Positions 1 through 8,828 of a stretch of 64,000 nucleotides of DNA are shown here, in pieces (position 1 is the stretch's first letter; each line of letters starts with the position of its first letter). The translations under genes and the position numbers were made by a program. The DNA lies in the NCBI RefSeq assembly GCF_020404745.1, contig NZ_JAIZAP010000019.1:31018-95017 (forward strand), read 5' to 3'. This DNA comes from Aquibacillus saliphilus (GTDB taxonomy: Bacteria; Bacillota; Bacilli; Bacillales; Amphibacillaceae). Under the pieces are notes generated by a model that had not been told where the DNA came from, did not search any database, and worked only from the letters and a program-made list of their open reading frames with translations.

Positions 1-112
1 GGTAAAATTCTTTGTCGGGGTCGCGAATTCCTAGTCTGTTAATTAAATGAAAGATGATCTTTTCGTGTGCTTTTAATATATCATTGAAATAATTTGACTT
101 GATCTCTACCAT
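1..112 (-). CDS. Partial sigma-70-like factor (N-terminus only)
   Basis: A reading frame starts at an ATG (positions 112-110 on the minus strand) behind an AAGAGG ribosome site and runs off the window edge after 37 codons. The visible residues (MVEIKSNYFNDILKAHEKII, then FHLINRLGIRDPDKEFY) resemble the start of small sigma-70 family factors, where an amphipathic region-2 helix is followed by a D-K-x-E-F-Y segment. The start and ribosome site are seen; the family is a judgement from a short stretch and is uncertain. The truncation is caused by the window edge. Another small regulatory protein is possible. Confidence 0.4.
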   Translation of the reverse strand, partial: MVEIKSNYFNDILKAHEKIIFHLINRLGIRDPDKEFY

Positions 113-367
113 TGTTGCCTCTTTTTTATAAGGGCGCCTTTATCATGTATTCCGTCGGTAGATTTAGAATAGTTTAATCCTGAGCTAAATTCATGTCGAG
201 ATACTTTAAGTTTCTCGGGTCTTTAGGTGCGAAATTTTGTCCATAATTGCAAAATGGACAAAAAAATGGGGGTTTGGGTGGGAGATACTTGAAGTTTGAT
301 AGGTTTTAACTGAAAGTATAACCTGTGAGTGATTCAAAGTTGATAGAAAGTGAGTCTCCCCAAGTTG

Positions 368-490
368 ATTCGCCTGAAAAATGGATGAATTCAACCCTAA
401 TAGTAAATGATTCGCCCCAAACACACATTTATTCGCCCCAAAAGAGCAAAGATTCGCCCCAAACACGTAACTTTTCGCCTTTATAGCAGT
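368..490 (+). repeat. Phased 21-bp repeat array, copy 1 (6 units)
   Basis: Six units start at 368, 389, 410, 431, 452 and 473, exactly 21 bp apart, with the core ATTCGCCCCAAA. Unit 1 reads ATTCGCCTGAAA, unit 2 departs (ATTCAACCCTAAT), units 3-5 are canonical, and unit 6 ends in TTTCGCCTTTAT. The same order of variants recurs in the array at 45149. The open frame across it on the minus strand (FGAN heptapeptides) has no convincing ribosome site, so I treat the array as non-coding. Bases 113-367 contain no gene that I can support. Confidence 0.85.
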
Positions 491-549
491 CGTTAGCCTG
501 CATGAGACAATAATAGATCATTTCACATAATTTCTATTAATGAGGCTGA

Positions 550-1170
550 TTAATTATTTACACCCAGTCGGCCGAGTGGTCCTTTTTCGTCAATAATATC
601 CTGTAATTCATATACAGAAATTGGAAACATCGGGAATCCAAATACATAAGGAGTTATATCGTAGAGTTGAAAGTAGATCACAAGCGTTTTGTCGGCGATA
701 TAAAAATCTTGATTGGGTTCAATGGTTGTGAAAGTGTCGAGAAGTTGAATGTCTCGTTGCTCGATTTGCGCACGAATTAATGTGGAAACTCGGTTGATAT
801 AATCACTTCCTGGTTTGAATAAATCTTTTAGTTCAACCTTCGTTCTTTTTTGTAGGTCGAATGTTAACGACTTAATATACGTCATCCCATGAGCAGCCTG
901 GTGATGATATGTGTAATTGGAGAGTGATAAGCTCAGAACCTGGCGTTGGTTATTCTTAATTTGATAGGATCCAATCATTTCCTCTACAGTAGTGGGCATG
1001 TTCCCGACTTGTTCGTTTATCAATTGCTGCGTTTGATTAATAATGGCCTGATTAATATATCTTTCAAATTGTTGGTCATGCATACCAATTACCCTGGGGA
1101 ATCGTACTGTTTTATTAGGTCCGTAGCTAATCTTAACTGTTTCAATCCAGACTGGTAAATCCGTAGACAT
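550..1170 (-). CDS. DUF3298/DUF4163-type protein (RsiV/PdaC-like fold)
   Basis: This 206-residue protein has no signal peptide or membrane segment. An N-terminal part (about residues 10-100) resembles DUF4163, with F..YIN..I, followed by S-x-x-x-Y-T-Y-H-H and AHG. The C-terminal half (about 105-195) resembles DUF3298, with LKDLFKPGSDY, D-F-Y-I-x-D-K-T-L-V-I-Y-F and the Y-E-I-x-P-Y-type segment here written LYDITPYVFG. In RsiV and PdaC this pair forms the extracellular ligand-binding or accessory part. Here it stands alone and probably cytoplasmic. The start follows AAGGGTGA at good spacing. It appears monocistronic. Function is unknown. Confidence 0.7.
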   Translation of the reverse strand: MSTDLPVWIETVKISYGPNKTVRFPRVIGMHDQQFERYINQAIINQTQQLINEQVGNMPTTVEEMIGSYQIKNNQRQVLSLSLSNYTYHHQAAHGMTYIKSLTFDLQKRTKVELKDLFKPGSDYINRVSTLIRAQIEQRDIQLLDTFTTIEPNQDFYIADKTLVIYFQLYDITPYVFGFPMFPISVYELQDIIDEKGPLGRLGVNN

Positions 1171-1396
1171 AGTAAATCACCCTTATTGGTTGGTAACCTA
1201 TCCTATTCTTGAAAAATAAATGGGTTCCTAGGACAAAGATCTTTTAAATTAATAAAACTTCCTGATATATAAAGTGTTTTACGGTTTGTTACTGAAGTAG
1301 CGGAGATATTTTACTGATTATAGTTGTTCTTCCTTATGCGTGAAAATAGATCAGTTTCTTGATTAAGGTGCTGTCAAATATAATTATAGCTCCATA

Positions 1397-1443
1397 CTAA
1401 AAAGTAGTAGCCAACACACGGAGTGCTAGCTACTACTTTTTAG
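1397..1443 (-). terminator. Hairpin terminator of the small gene at 1492
   Basis: A perfect 15-bp inverted repeat (1397-1411 with 1429-1443) around a 17-base loop has A/T-rich ends that give a T-run on the minus strand. It lies directly downstream of the 62-residue gene. The rest of the gap 1171-1491 shows nothing I can assign. Confidence 0.8.
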
Positions 1444-1491
1444 TTTTATTTTTAAAAATGATTCGTTGAACGTAGACTTGTGTGGATAGGG

Positions 1492-1680
1492 TTAAAAGAA
1501 ATCCTTCAATTCAAAAGTTTCTTTAAATTCTTCGTAGTTTAAATCTAACTGGTTACAGTAAAATTCGACTTCTTTAAAAAAGTTGAAATCGGGATCGACA
1601 GGTAGATCTCTATTTTCAGAATAAAAAATAACGAGTTCAAATAGTTCTTTAAATGCTTTAACTTTATTAGTTGCACCCAT
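1492..1680 (-). CDS. Small acidic hypothetical protein (62 aa)
   Basis: I do not recognise this 62-residue protein. It is soluble, acidic and probably helical (KAFKELFELVIF, then NFFKEVEFYCNQLDL and YEEFKETFEL), with one cysteine and no signal or membrane segment. Two things support a real gene: an AGGAAGG ribosome site seven bases before the ATG, and a strong terminator about 50 bp past the stop codon. It is read as a single-gene transcript opposite to the TRAP operon that follows. Confidence 0.6.
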   Translation of the reverse strand: MGATNKVKAFKELFELVIFYSENRDLPVDPDFNFFKEVEFYCNQLDLNYEEFKETFELKDFF

Positions 1681-1766
1681 ATAATCAATCCTTCCTATTA
1701 TTTTAAAGTCTTTGTTTAGCTCCTATAATAGGAGATGTTAAAAAGTCTGAAGAGAAAAAAGACGCT

Positions 1767-1784
1767 ATTGTCAAAAAAGACAAT
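1767..1784. promoter_or_regulatory. Palindrome ATTGTC-N6-GACAAT before the TRAP operon
   Basis: A perfect 18-bp palindrome lies in the 435-bp gap upstream of dctP. A second related one (GACAA-N5-TTGTC) is at 2017-2031. Both use the same half-site in opposite arrangement, so they could be operators for the PucR-type activator encoded in this operon. The repeat is seen; the regulator assignment is inference. A convincing -35/-10 pair was not found in the gap. Confidence 0.35.
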
Positions 1785-2016
1785 AAAAAATATGTCTCTT
1801 TTCGACGAACTTGTTGTACAATAAATAGTATAATTCGGTTTTCAGAATATTTCAACTAGAATTAGTAATAAAACGAAACTGATAAAACACCACTATAACA
1901 AGGTTCCTTAATAATTTAACTTTGGATGTCAGGAAACCTAACACGAAAACAAAGATGATTTTCCATCTGTCATTGTTGTAATCTATAAATTTTTTTATAA
2001 ACCTTTAGTCTAAACG

Positions 2017-2031
2017 GACAAAGATATTGTC
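2017..2031. promoter_or_regulatory. Second palindrome GACAA-N5-TTGTC before dctP
   Basis: This 15-bp perfect palindrome lies about 85 bp before the dctP start. It uses the GACAA/TTGTC half-sites of the palindrome at 1767-1784 in inverted arrangement. It is a candidate activator or repressor site for the dctPQM operon. Confidence 0.3.
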
Positions 2032-2115
2032 TGAAAATTTAGGTAAAATAGATTAATAGGAACAAAGAGTAACGCACTAAAAAATTATGTAAACATAAAA
2101 ATTAGGGGGCTTATC

Positions 2116-3204
2116 ATGTTCAAAAAGAAGTTTATGTCGATGTTTTTTATTTCTATCCTTTTAGTATTAGTACTTGCGGCGTGTGGTGATTCAGATGACA
2201 GTGCTGGTGATGCTAATGAATCTAATGATGACGCAGCGAGTGAGGGTTCTTCAGAAGAAGAGAGCTATGATCCGGTAACGATAACATTTAGTCATAACCA
2301 ACCGATTGACAGCCCAGAACATACAGGTGCTTTAAAGTTCAAAGAGCTCGTTGAAGAAAAAACAGATGGGAAAGTAACAGTTGAACTATTTCCTGCATTA
2401 CAGCTTGGAAGTTTGAGAGAGCAAGTTGAGGGAACGCAAATTGGTGAAATTGATATTACGATGCAGCCTACTGCTGTTGTTTCTCCATTTGTTGATGATA
2501 TTAAGGCTGTTGACCTTCCATACATATTTCCTGTCGATACAGAAGATATGTATGAAGTGCTTGATAGTGAAGTCGGAGATGAGTTGTTAGGAACGTTAGA
2601 GCAAGGAGGATTTAAAGGGTTAGGCTTCTGGCCAGGAGGATATAAATTATTCACAACAAATGATGTTGAAATTCATCAACCTTCTGATTTTAAAGGAGTT
2701 GCAATGAGAACGATGGAATCGCCAATTCTATTGGCGCAATATGAAACTTGGGGAGGAAATCCAATTCCTGTTCCTTATGCAGAACTATACAATTCATTAC
2801 AACAAGGAATCGTTGATGGTCAAGAAAACCCATTACAAACAATTTTCTTGAATAACTATCATGAGGTTCAAAATACAATTATTGAGAGTTACCACGGGGG
2901 GATGACATACGCATTAATGGCAAATCAGTCTTGGTTCGACGGACTGCCAGCTTCTGTAAAAGATGTCATTGTTGAGTCTGAGTTAGATGCAAGAAATGCA
3001 GCGCGTGAAGCATTAGCGTCTACTGAGGATGAATACCGACAAGCGATCAAGGACTCAGGTGTCACTTATTATCAATTGACAACAGAAGAAATTGAAGCTT
3101 TCCGTGAAGCATCATACCCTGTCCATGAAGAATATTATAATACAGACTCACAAAAAGAATTGCTACAAAAAATCTACGATAAAGTGGATGAAGTAACAGA
3201 ATAA
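2116..3204 (+). CDS. dctP: TRAP transporter substrate-binding lipoprotein (DctP family)
   Basis: This is the extracytoplasmic receptor of a tripartite ATP-independent transporter, which captures an organic acid outside the membrane. The 362 residues begin with a lipoprotein signal whose lipobox L-A-A-C places the anchored cysteine at residue 23. A Ser/Asp/Glu-rich linker runs to about residue 52. The DctP domain includes the carboxylate-binding arginine motif (AMRTM, Arg198) and the family motif DGQENP at 234-239. AGGGGG precedes the ATG. A small GGG/CCC hairpin may lie between the stop codon and dctQ, as often seen where the receptor is made in excess. The substrate is inferred from downstream genes to be a carboxylated pyrimidine such as orotate; a dicarboxylate is the alternative. 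Confidence 0.9.
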   Translation: MFKKKFMSMFFISILLVLVLAACGDSDDSAGDANESNDDAASEGSSEEESYDPVTITFSHNQPIDSPEHTGALKFKELVEEKTDGKVTVELFPALQLGSLREQVEGTQIGEIDITMQPTAVVSPFVDDIKAVDLPYIFPVDTEDMYEVLDSEVGDELLGTLEQGGFKGLGFWPGGYKLFTTNDVEIHQPSDFKGVAMRTMESPILLAQYETWGGNPIPVPYAELYNSLQQGIVDGQENPLQTIFLNNYHEVQNTIIESYHGGMTYALMANQSWFDGLPASVKDVIVESELDARNAAREALASTEDEYRQAIKDSGVTYYQLTTEEIEAFREASYPVHEEYYNTDSQKELLQKIYDKVDEVTE

Positions 3205-3294
3205 TAGGGAAAAAGTTAAGGGGCTTCCTTCTGGGTGGTCCCTTATACTACCTATTATTTCTCTTTTACTGAGTAAAATGTTAGGGAGGATCCT

Positions 3295-3786
3295 ATGGAA
3301 CGATTAAAAAAAGTAGAGGAAGTTATCATCGCAATGGGGTTACTAGTTGTAACGGTACTGTTGTTTGTCAATATTGTCCTTCGGTTTGGTTTTTCAGCGA
3401 ATAGAAGTTGGGCGGAAGAGTTCATTCGTTACGTGATGATCTGGATTACCTTTATTGGCGCCAGTGTATGTTTTAGGAAAGGGATGCACGTAGGTGTAGA
3501 CTTTTTGATGGATCTTTTAAAAGGAAAAACAAAAAAAGGGTTACAACTATTCGTTAATCTGATCTGTATTGTCTTTATGGTATTCTTAATCAGGTACAGC
3601 ATCGAATTGGTGTTGTTCACTCAAAATACAGGACAGATTACGCCTTCCTTACAAATTCCACTTTATTACGTTTATCTAGCAATACCAGTTGGTTCAGCCT
3701 TATCCTTAGTCCATTTGTTGATTCAAACCATCCAGCTTATAAGAAATAAACAATTCAACTCAAAACCCAATGTGGTTGAAGAATAG
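3295..3786 (+). CDS. dctQ: TRAP transporter small permease (DctQ)
   Basis: The 163-residue small membrane subunit of the TRAP transporter has four predicted membrane helices (about residues 12-34, 45-65, 85-105 and 125-147). The DctQ-type motif WAEE(F)xRY appears as SWAEEFIRYVMIW at about 38-50, followed by F-x-G-A. It partners with DctM to form the membrane complex that accepts substrate from DctP using the Na+ gradient. AGGGAGG precedes the ATG, and the stop is 12 bases before the dctM start, so the two are co-translated. Confidence 0.9.
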   Translation: MERLKKVEEVIIAMGLLVVTVLLFVNIVLRFGFSANRSWAEEFIRYVMIWITFIGASVCFRKGMHVGVDFLMDLLKGKTKKGLQLFVNLICIVFMVFLIRYSIELVLFTQNTGQITPSLQIPLYYVYLAIPVGSALSLVHLLIQTIQLIRNKQFNSKPNVVEE

Positions 3787-3798
3787 GGGGCAGATATT

Positions 3799-5073
3799 AT
3801 GGTTTCGGTATTACTTATTTTAATAATCATCTTGCTATTCGTTAGTACCCCCATTTACGTTGCGTTAGGTTTATCATCATTTATGGCGGTTACACTTACA
3901 ACGGATATTCAACCAATGATCTTAATTCAGCGTTTATTTGGAGGGTTAGATCAGTTTGCGCTAATGGCTCTACCATTCTTTATTTTAGCTGCAAATATTA
4001 TGGATGTTGGCGGACTTTCTAAGCGAATTCTTAGGTGGTCAAGTGCTTTAGTCGGACATATTACCGGTGGACTTGCCATGACTACGCAGGTTTCTAGTAT
4101 GTTTTTTGGTGCTCTATCGGGTTCAAGTCCTGCAACGGTTATCGCAATCGGTAAAATTATGTATCCAGAATTAATTAAGAAGAAGTATGATAAAGCATTC
4201 GCATCAGGGTTGCTAGCATCGGCTGGTGCAGTTTCCCTCATCATTCCTCCGAGTATAACATTAATTATATTTGGGTCGGTAACAGGTGTTTCGGTTGGTA
4301 GTCTATTTATAGCAGGAATTGGGGCTGGAGTGATATATGGTCTCTCTTCCATTATTTATATCTATTATTATGCGAAGAAAAATAATATCGAAAAAGATCA
4401 ACGGGCCTCAGGTAAAGAATTATTTGACGCTACAACTAGTGCATTCTGGGCGTTACTGATTCCAGTCATTATACTAGGCGGCATTTATTCAGGTATTTTC
4501 TCTCCTACTGAGGCGGCAGGGGTATCTGCGGTATATGCACTATTTGTTAGTGTTGTTATTTATAAAGAAATGAATTGGAAAAGCTTTTATAAAGTATTAG
4601 TTGATTCGGCAACTACTACGGCACAAGTGTTAGTTTTAGTTGCTGCAGCTCAGGTGCTTGGATGGATTTTGACTCGTGGCGGCGTGCCGCAGCAAATCGC
4701 AACCTTTATAACTGAAAATATTGAGTCTACGGTGCTATTTCTGTTACTTATCAACGTTGTTCTACTTGTCCTTGGGATGTTTATGGAGGGGGTAGCGGCC
4801 ATTACAATTCTCGCGCCATTAATTTTTCCTACAGCTATGTCGATGGGAGTGGATCCAGTACACTTAGGTGTAATAATGATTGCTAATTTAGCTATCGGGA
4901 TGTACACACCTCCGTTTGGAATAAATATCTTTGTAACTCAAACGATTTCAAAATTAAATATGGTTCAGATGTTACCGGGATTAATGCGGTTTTTCGCAGT
5001 TAACATCGTTGCTTTATTAATCATTACGTATATTCCGGAAAGTTCTTTATTTCTAGTTAATTTACTTGAGTAA
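3799..5073 (+). CDS. dctM: TRAP transporter large permease (DctM)
   Basis: The 424-residue large subunit carries out the Na+-driven transport step. It is almost entirely hydrophobic (about 12 helices) and has family landmarks: GLDQFALMALPFFILA near the start, the GALSGSSPATV motif near residue 110, IIPPSI at about 150, FSPTEAAG near 240, and PPFGINIFV near the C-terminus. The length is normal. It follows dctQ closely and is followed 18 bases later by the PucR-type regulator, so transport and regulation share a transcript. Confidence 0.92.
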   Translation: MVSVLLILIIILLFVSTPIYVALGLSSFMAVTLTTDIQPMILIQRLFGGLDQFALMALPFFILAANIMDVGGLSKRILRWSSALVGHITGGLAMTTQVSSMFFGALSGSSPATVIAIGKIMYPELIKKKYDKAFASGLLASAGAVSLIIPPSITLIIFGSVTGVSVGSLFIAGIGAGVIYGLSSIIYIYYYAKKNNIEKDQRASGKELFDATTSAFWALLIPVIILGGIYSGIFSPTEAAGVSAVYALFVSVVIYKEMNWKSFYKVLVDSATTTAQVLVLVAAAQVLGWILTRGGVPQQIATFITENIESTVLFLLLINVVLLVLGMFMEGVAAITILAPLIFPTAMSMGVDPVHLGVIMIANLAIGMYTPPFGINIFVTQTISKLNMVQMLPGLMRFFAVNIVALLIITYIPESSLFLVNLLE

Positions 5074-5091
5074 TCATTGGTGGGGGTATAA

Positions 5092-6699
5092 ATGACAATT
5101 ACATTGAGACAAGCATTGAAAATTGGAGGCCTTAGGAAGTGTAGGGTTGTTGCGGGACATCAAGGGTTAGATTGTTCGTTGAGATACGTTACCATTATGG
5201 AAGTTCCTGATATTGTTCATTGGTTAAAGGGTCAAGAGCTATTAATAACAAGTTTATACCCGATAAAAGATGACGAAAAAGCAATGAACAATTTAGTAAA
5301 GAGTCTCCACGAAAAGGGAACATCAGCTTTAGCGATAAAACCACATCGTTTTATTGATGATATTCCTCAATTAATTCTGGATGAAGCGAATAAGTATGAA
5401 TTTCCAATTATTGAAATACCAGAAGAGGTTAGTTATTTAGACATTTTGTCACCAGTAATGAATGTAATTTTTGATGAAAAGGTCGTATTGCAAGAGGACC
5501 TAGATCAAGCTTATAAATTACTTGATGAACTTAAGCTGAATAAATGGGGAACGCAGCAATTCACTGAAACCCTTACGCATTTAATGAAATGTGATATAAA
5601 CATAGAAAGCTTTGTCCCGTATTTTGAAACGGCACCTCCTAGTTATGACTTAGAACCTTTAACTGAAGAACAGCAGAGAGAACTAGAAATGATTCAACGA
5701 CCTATTCGAATGAAAAGATGGAACAATACATTAAATGTAGAACAAGACTGTATCATTGCACCGGTAATGATGGAGGGAAGAATATTTGGAGCAATCACAA
5801 GTATTGGAACAGAGACAGAATTTGTTGAGGTTGATTTAGCGATCTTAGCAAGGGCTACAACGATTCTATCTTTTGAATTCATGAGAAAAAAAGCAGCTTA
5901 TGAATTGGAACAACAATACAAAAGCGATTTTTTTAGAGAGTTATTGTTTTCTCAGATTCAACACGAACCATCTATGCTAGAAAAAGGGGAGATGTATGGC
6001 TTTGATATTTACAAAAAATACATTTTCCTTTCGATTCAATTTAGTAAAGGTGAAAAAGGCATAACATTTATTGCTGACTTAGTTAGCTATTTAGAGTTGT
6101 TATGCTATAAGTTTGACAAAGATGTCATTGTTGGTGCGATGCAAAATAATGTCTTCTTGCTTTATCCGTCAGCAAATAAGAACAAAGAAAGAATCGACCA
6201 AGATTTCCAGACCATCTATAAGGAAATGAAAAGAAAGGTTCCTGATGTATATTTAGGTATAGGGCGTGTAGCCAATAGTGTTAACGACATTCGAATTGGT
6301 CATCAACAAGCAAATCAAGCTGTAATTTTAGGACGAACCTTATATGGCGGCAAATCAATCATCTATTATGAAGACTTAGGTTTTTACCGTTTATTAGCTG
6401 AAGTGCAGAGTACTTCTGAAATTAAAGAATTTTATCAAGAAACAATTGGTAATTTAATTGAATATGATAATTATCACGATTTGGAATTAGTACACTCGCT
6501 GCAGACTTATTTTAATAATAATGAATCCTTATCAAAAACGGCTAAGGAACTCTTTATTCACATAAATACGATGAAGTATCGTTTGCAAAGAATTAAAACA
6601 TTATCGAATCTTAATATTAGAAACTCGGAAGATAAACTAAATTTACAAATAGGTTTAAAAATTCATAATTTCATAAAAAATGATTATCGATTTAGATGA
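5092..6699 (+). CDS. PucR/CdaR-family transcriptional activator
   Basis: This 535-residue regulator resembles B. subtilis PucR, which controls purine catabolism. The PucR N-terminal domain covers about residues 5-125 (with VTIMEVPDIVHWLKGQELLITS). A middle region (about 150-290) and a GGDEF-like CdaR domain (about 300-410) follow. The C-terminal HTH_30 at about 475-530 contains LSKTAKELFIHINTMKYRLQRI. It starts behind a GGTGGGGG ribosome site. Its position between transporter and catabolic genes suggests that it senses the substrate or an intermediate and activates the operon. The GACAA palindromes upstream of dctP are candidate binding sites (inference). Confidence 0.88.
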   Translation: MTITLRQALKIGGLRKCRVVAGHQGLDCSLRYVTIMEVPDIVHWLKGQELLITSLYPIKDDEKAMNNLVKSLHEKGTSALAIKPHRFIDDIPQLILDEANKYEFPIIEIPEEVSYLDILSPVMNVIFDEKVVLQEDLDQAYKLLDELKLNKWGTQQFTETLTHLMKCDINIESFVPYFETAPPSYDLEPLTEEQQRELEMIQRPIRMKRWNNTLNVEQDCIIAPVMMEGRIFGAITSIGTETEFVEVDLAILARATTILSFEFMRKKAAYELEQQYKSDFFRELLFSQIQHEPSMLEKGEMYGFDIYKKYIFLSIQFSKGEKGITFIADLVSYLELLCYKFDKDVIVGAMQNNVFLLYPSANKNKERIDQDFQTIYKEMKRKVPDVYLGIGRVANSVNDIRIGHQQANQAVILGRTLYGGKSIIYYEDLGFYRLLAEVQSTSEIKEFYQETIGNLIEYDNYHDLELVHSLQTYFNNNESLSKTAKELFIHINTMKYRLQRIKTLSNLNIRNSEDKLNLQIGLKIHNFIKNDYRFR

Positions 6700-6789
6700 A
6701 AAACTAAAAGCATTAATGTCTCACCAGACAAAGAAAGTGAATGGAATATTTGAGAAAATAGATAGAAGAAAAACTAAAGGGTGAGTGTT

Positions 6790-8049
6790 ATGCAAGAGCA
6801 ATCAATGAATAGAATTCAAGCAACATTAGAAGCATTTAATTCTATTGGGGTAACAAGTGAAGGGATGCAACGATTGGCCTATACATTTGAGGAAAAACAA
6901 GTTCAAGATCTCTTTGCGGAATTCTGTTCAAAAGAGGGAATGTCTGTAAGAGTTGATGAGGTTGGTAACGTCATTGCTAGAAGAGAGGGTTCTATTAAAG
7001 ATGCCCCTGCTATTGCCATAGGCTCACATTTAGATACGGTTTACAACGGTGGGAAATATGATGGAACAGCAGGTATAGTAGCTGGATTAGAGGTAATTCG
7101 TCGTTTGAACGATAGCCGTATCGAAACGGAATATCCAATTGAAGTCATTTGTTTTGTTTCTGAAGAATCTTCTCGATTTGGGATCTCGACGATTGGCAGC
7201 AAGGCAATGGCAGGAGAGTTATCCCGACAATCAATCGCGAAGGTAACAGACAAAAAAGGTGTCTATTTAACCGATGCGATGAAAAACTCAGGATATCAAA
7301 TAGAAAAACTAGCTAAAGCGAAACGCTACAAGGATGAGCTTCGAGCTTTTATTGAATTGCATATTGAACAAGGACCTGAATTAGAACAACAAAACAAACA
7401 AATCGCAATCGCTACAGGAATTGCTGCGCCTACAAGGCTAAATGTTTTGGTTAAAGGAATGGCTTCTCACTCTGGAACAACATCAATGGAACACAGAAAA
7501 GATGCTTTAGTTGCTGCTGCAAAACAGATAGTAACCATCGAAGAAGCTGCTAAAAAAGAAATGAAATACAAAACGGTCGCAACGGTAGGAATATTCGATG
7601 TTTTTCCGGGCGCAATGAATGTTGTCCCGGACAGTGTTTTATATAAAGTGGATATACGAGGATTAGATATGCAATCGAAAAAGCGAATTATATCCAAATT
7701 AGATAAAAAAATTAAACAGTTAGAACAAGATAAAGGTATCGTTACAACTACTGAAATTCTAAGTGATGAAACCCCAATTCTTTTAGATAAAGATATTCAA
7801 CAAGTATTAGAGTTAGCTTGTGAAGATTTATCCATTGAACCGTTAAGCATGCCTAGTGGTGCAGGGCATGATGCGATGAATATGCAACTAATTTGTCCGA
7901 CTGGTTTAATTTTTATCCCTTCTCAAAAAGGAATTAGTCACAATCCGGCAGAATATACACCTCTTAGTGATATCGTACGAGGGGTGGATGTACTAGAAAA
8001 ATCTGTCCTCCGACTCGCTAGTGTCAAGGAAGGGAAGGTTCAAAAATGA
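6790..8049 (+). CDS. M20-family N-carbamoyl-amino-acid amidohydrolase (candidate ureidosuccinase)
   Basis: This zinc/manganese-dependent amidase belongs to the hydantoinase/carbamoylase branch of M20, which includes L-carbamoylase, beta-ureidopropionase and allantoate amidohydrolase. The 419 residues show the metal ligands GSHLDTV, YDGTAG, SEESSRF, ELHIEQG and GAGHDAM, plus the dimerisation-lid HSGTTSM and the carboxylate-binding Arg in VDIRGLD. A GTG at 6781 is in frame, but AAAGGGTGAG overlaps it and is well spaced for the ATG at 6790, which I prefer. With dihydroorotase- and PyrKD-type genes next to it, the likely substrate is N-carbamoyl-L-aspartate, giving aspartate, CO2 and ammonia. That specificity is inferred. 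Its last codons overlap the pyrK-like start. Confidence 0.85.
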   Translation: MQEQSMNRIQATLEAFNSIGVTSEGMQRLAYTFEEKQVQDLFAEFCSKEGMSVRVDEVGNVIARREGSIKDAPAIAIGSHLDTVYNGGKYDGTAGIVAGLEVIRRLNDSRIETEYPIEVICFVSEESSRFGISTIGSKAMAGELSRQSIAKVTDKKGVYLTDAMKNSGYQIEKLAKAKRYKDELRAFIELHIEQGPELEQQNKQIAIATGIAAPTRLNVLVKGMASHSGTTSMEHRKDALVAAAKQIVTIEEAAKKEMKYKTVATVGIFDVFPGAMNVVPDSVLYKVDIRGLDMQSKKRIISKLDKKIKQLEQDKGIVTTTEILSDETPILLDKDIQQVLELACEDLSIEPLSMPSGAGHDAMNMQLICPTGLIFIPSQKGISHNPAEYTPLSDIVRGVDVLEKSVLRLASVKEGKVQK

Positions 8050-8828
8050 AACAATATAAGGCACCAGTGCTTTTAAACCAGCAGGTTAGTAATCGCTATT
8101 GGCATATGATTGTCAATACGTCTATGCTAGACCAATCTGTTGAACCGGGACAGTTCTTTCAAATAAGGTGTGCAGACAAGTACACACCTTTCTTAAGACG
8201 TCCGCTTAGTGTATATAGAATTAATGAACACACAACAGAATTTCTGTATCTTGTTAAGGGTAAAGGAACAACTGAAATGACAACGATCGAACAAGGTGAC
8301 ACAATCGATTTAATGGGACCTTTAGGTAATGGATTTCAGATTGATTCATCAATGAAAACAATTTTGCTTGTTGCTAGAGGTGTTGGTGTTGCAACATTAG
8401 CAGCCGTCGCACAAGCTGCTTATAATAAACAAATTCATTGTGTTGCAATTCTTTCCGCAAGAACGAAAGAGGATTTATTAGCGGCGGAGTTCTTAGAGGG
8501 TTTTGGAGCAGATGTCTATAAAGTGACAGAAGAAGATGGAACAAGTGATGTGACAAATGTACAAAGTATAATCACTAACGAAATTTTCGGAAAATACAAA
8601 ATTGACTGTATTTATACTTGTGGTTCCCGAAGACTATCTAAACTGGCACAAGAAATGTCGACCAATTATGATATTCCAGGTCAAATTGCATTGGAGGAAC
8701 ACATGGGTTGTGCTATGGGTGCATGCTTTGCCTGTGTCTGTGATGTGATGGATGGAGATGTTACTAAATCTGTTCGTGTATGTATCGAGGGGCCAGTGTT
8801 TCCATTACGGAAGGTGGTCATCGAATGA
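8046..8828 (+). CDS. pyrK: PyrK-type electron-transfer subunit (FAD, 2Fe-2S)
   Basis: This 260-residue protein has the size of PyrK, the subunit that passes electrons between NAD(H) and PyrD. It has a ferredoxin-reductase fold: FAD motif RPLSVY at about 57-62 and a glycine-rich NAD region (LLVARGVGVATLA) at about 108-120. The C-terminal 2Fe-2S cluster is written G-C-A-M-G-A-C-F-A-C-V-C, followed by VCIEGPVF. It overlaps the upstream amidase by four bases and the downstream pyrD by four, so the three are translationally coupled. In a pyr operon it supports biosynthesis. Here no other pyr genes surround it, and with NADH it could drive orotate reduction. Confidence 0.88.
   Translation: MKQYKAPVLLNQQVSNRYWHMIVNTSMLDQSVEPGQFFQIRCADKYTPFLRRPLSVYRINEHTTEFLYLVKGKGTTEMTTIEQGDTIDLMGPLGNGFQIDSSMKTILLVARGVGVATLAAVAQAAYNKQIHCVAILSARTKEDLLAAEFLEGFGADVYKVTEEDGTSDVTNVQSIITNEIFGKYKIDCIYTCGSRRLSKLAQEMSTNYDIPGQIALEEHMGCAMGACFACVCDVMDGDVTKSVRVCIEGPVFPLRKVVIE

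Noticed and set aside
206..466. 86-residue minus-strand frame with FGAN heptapeptides
   Set aside because: It is the translation of the 21-bp repeat array; there is no ribosome site and the other arrays are non-coding in the same way.
4650..4907. Minus-strand frames inside dctM, trpB, nagA and the P-type ATPase
   Set aside because: They are shadows of well-supported genes in other frames and lack their own ribosome sites.
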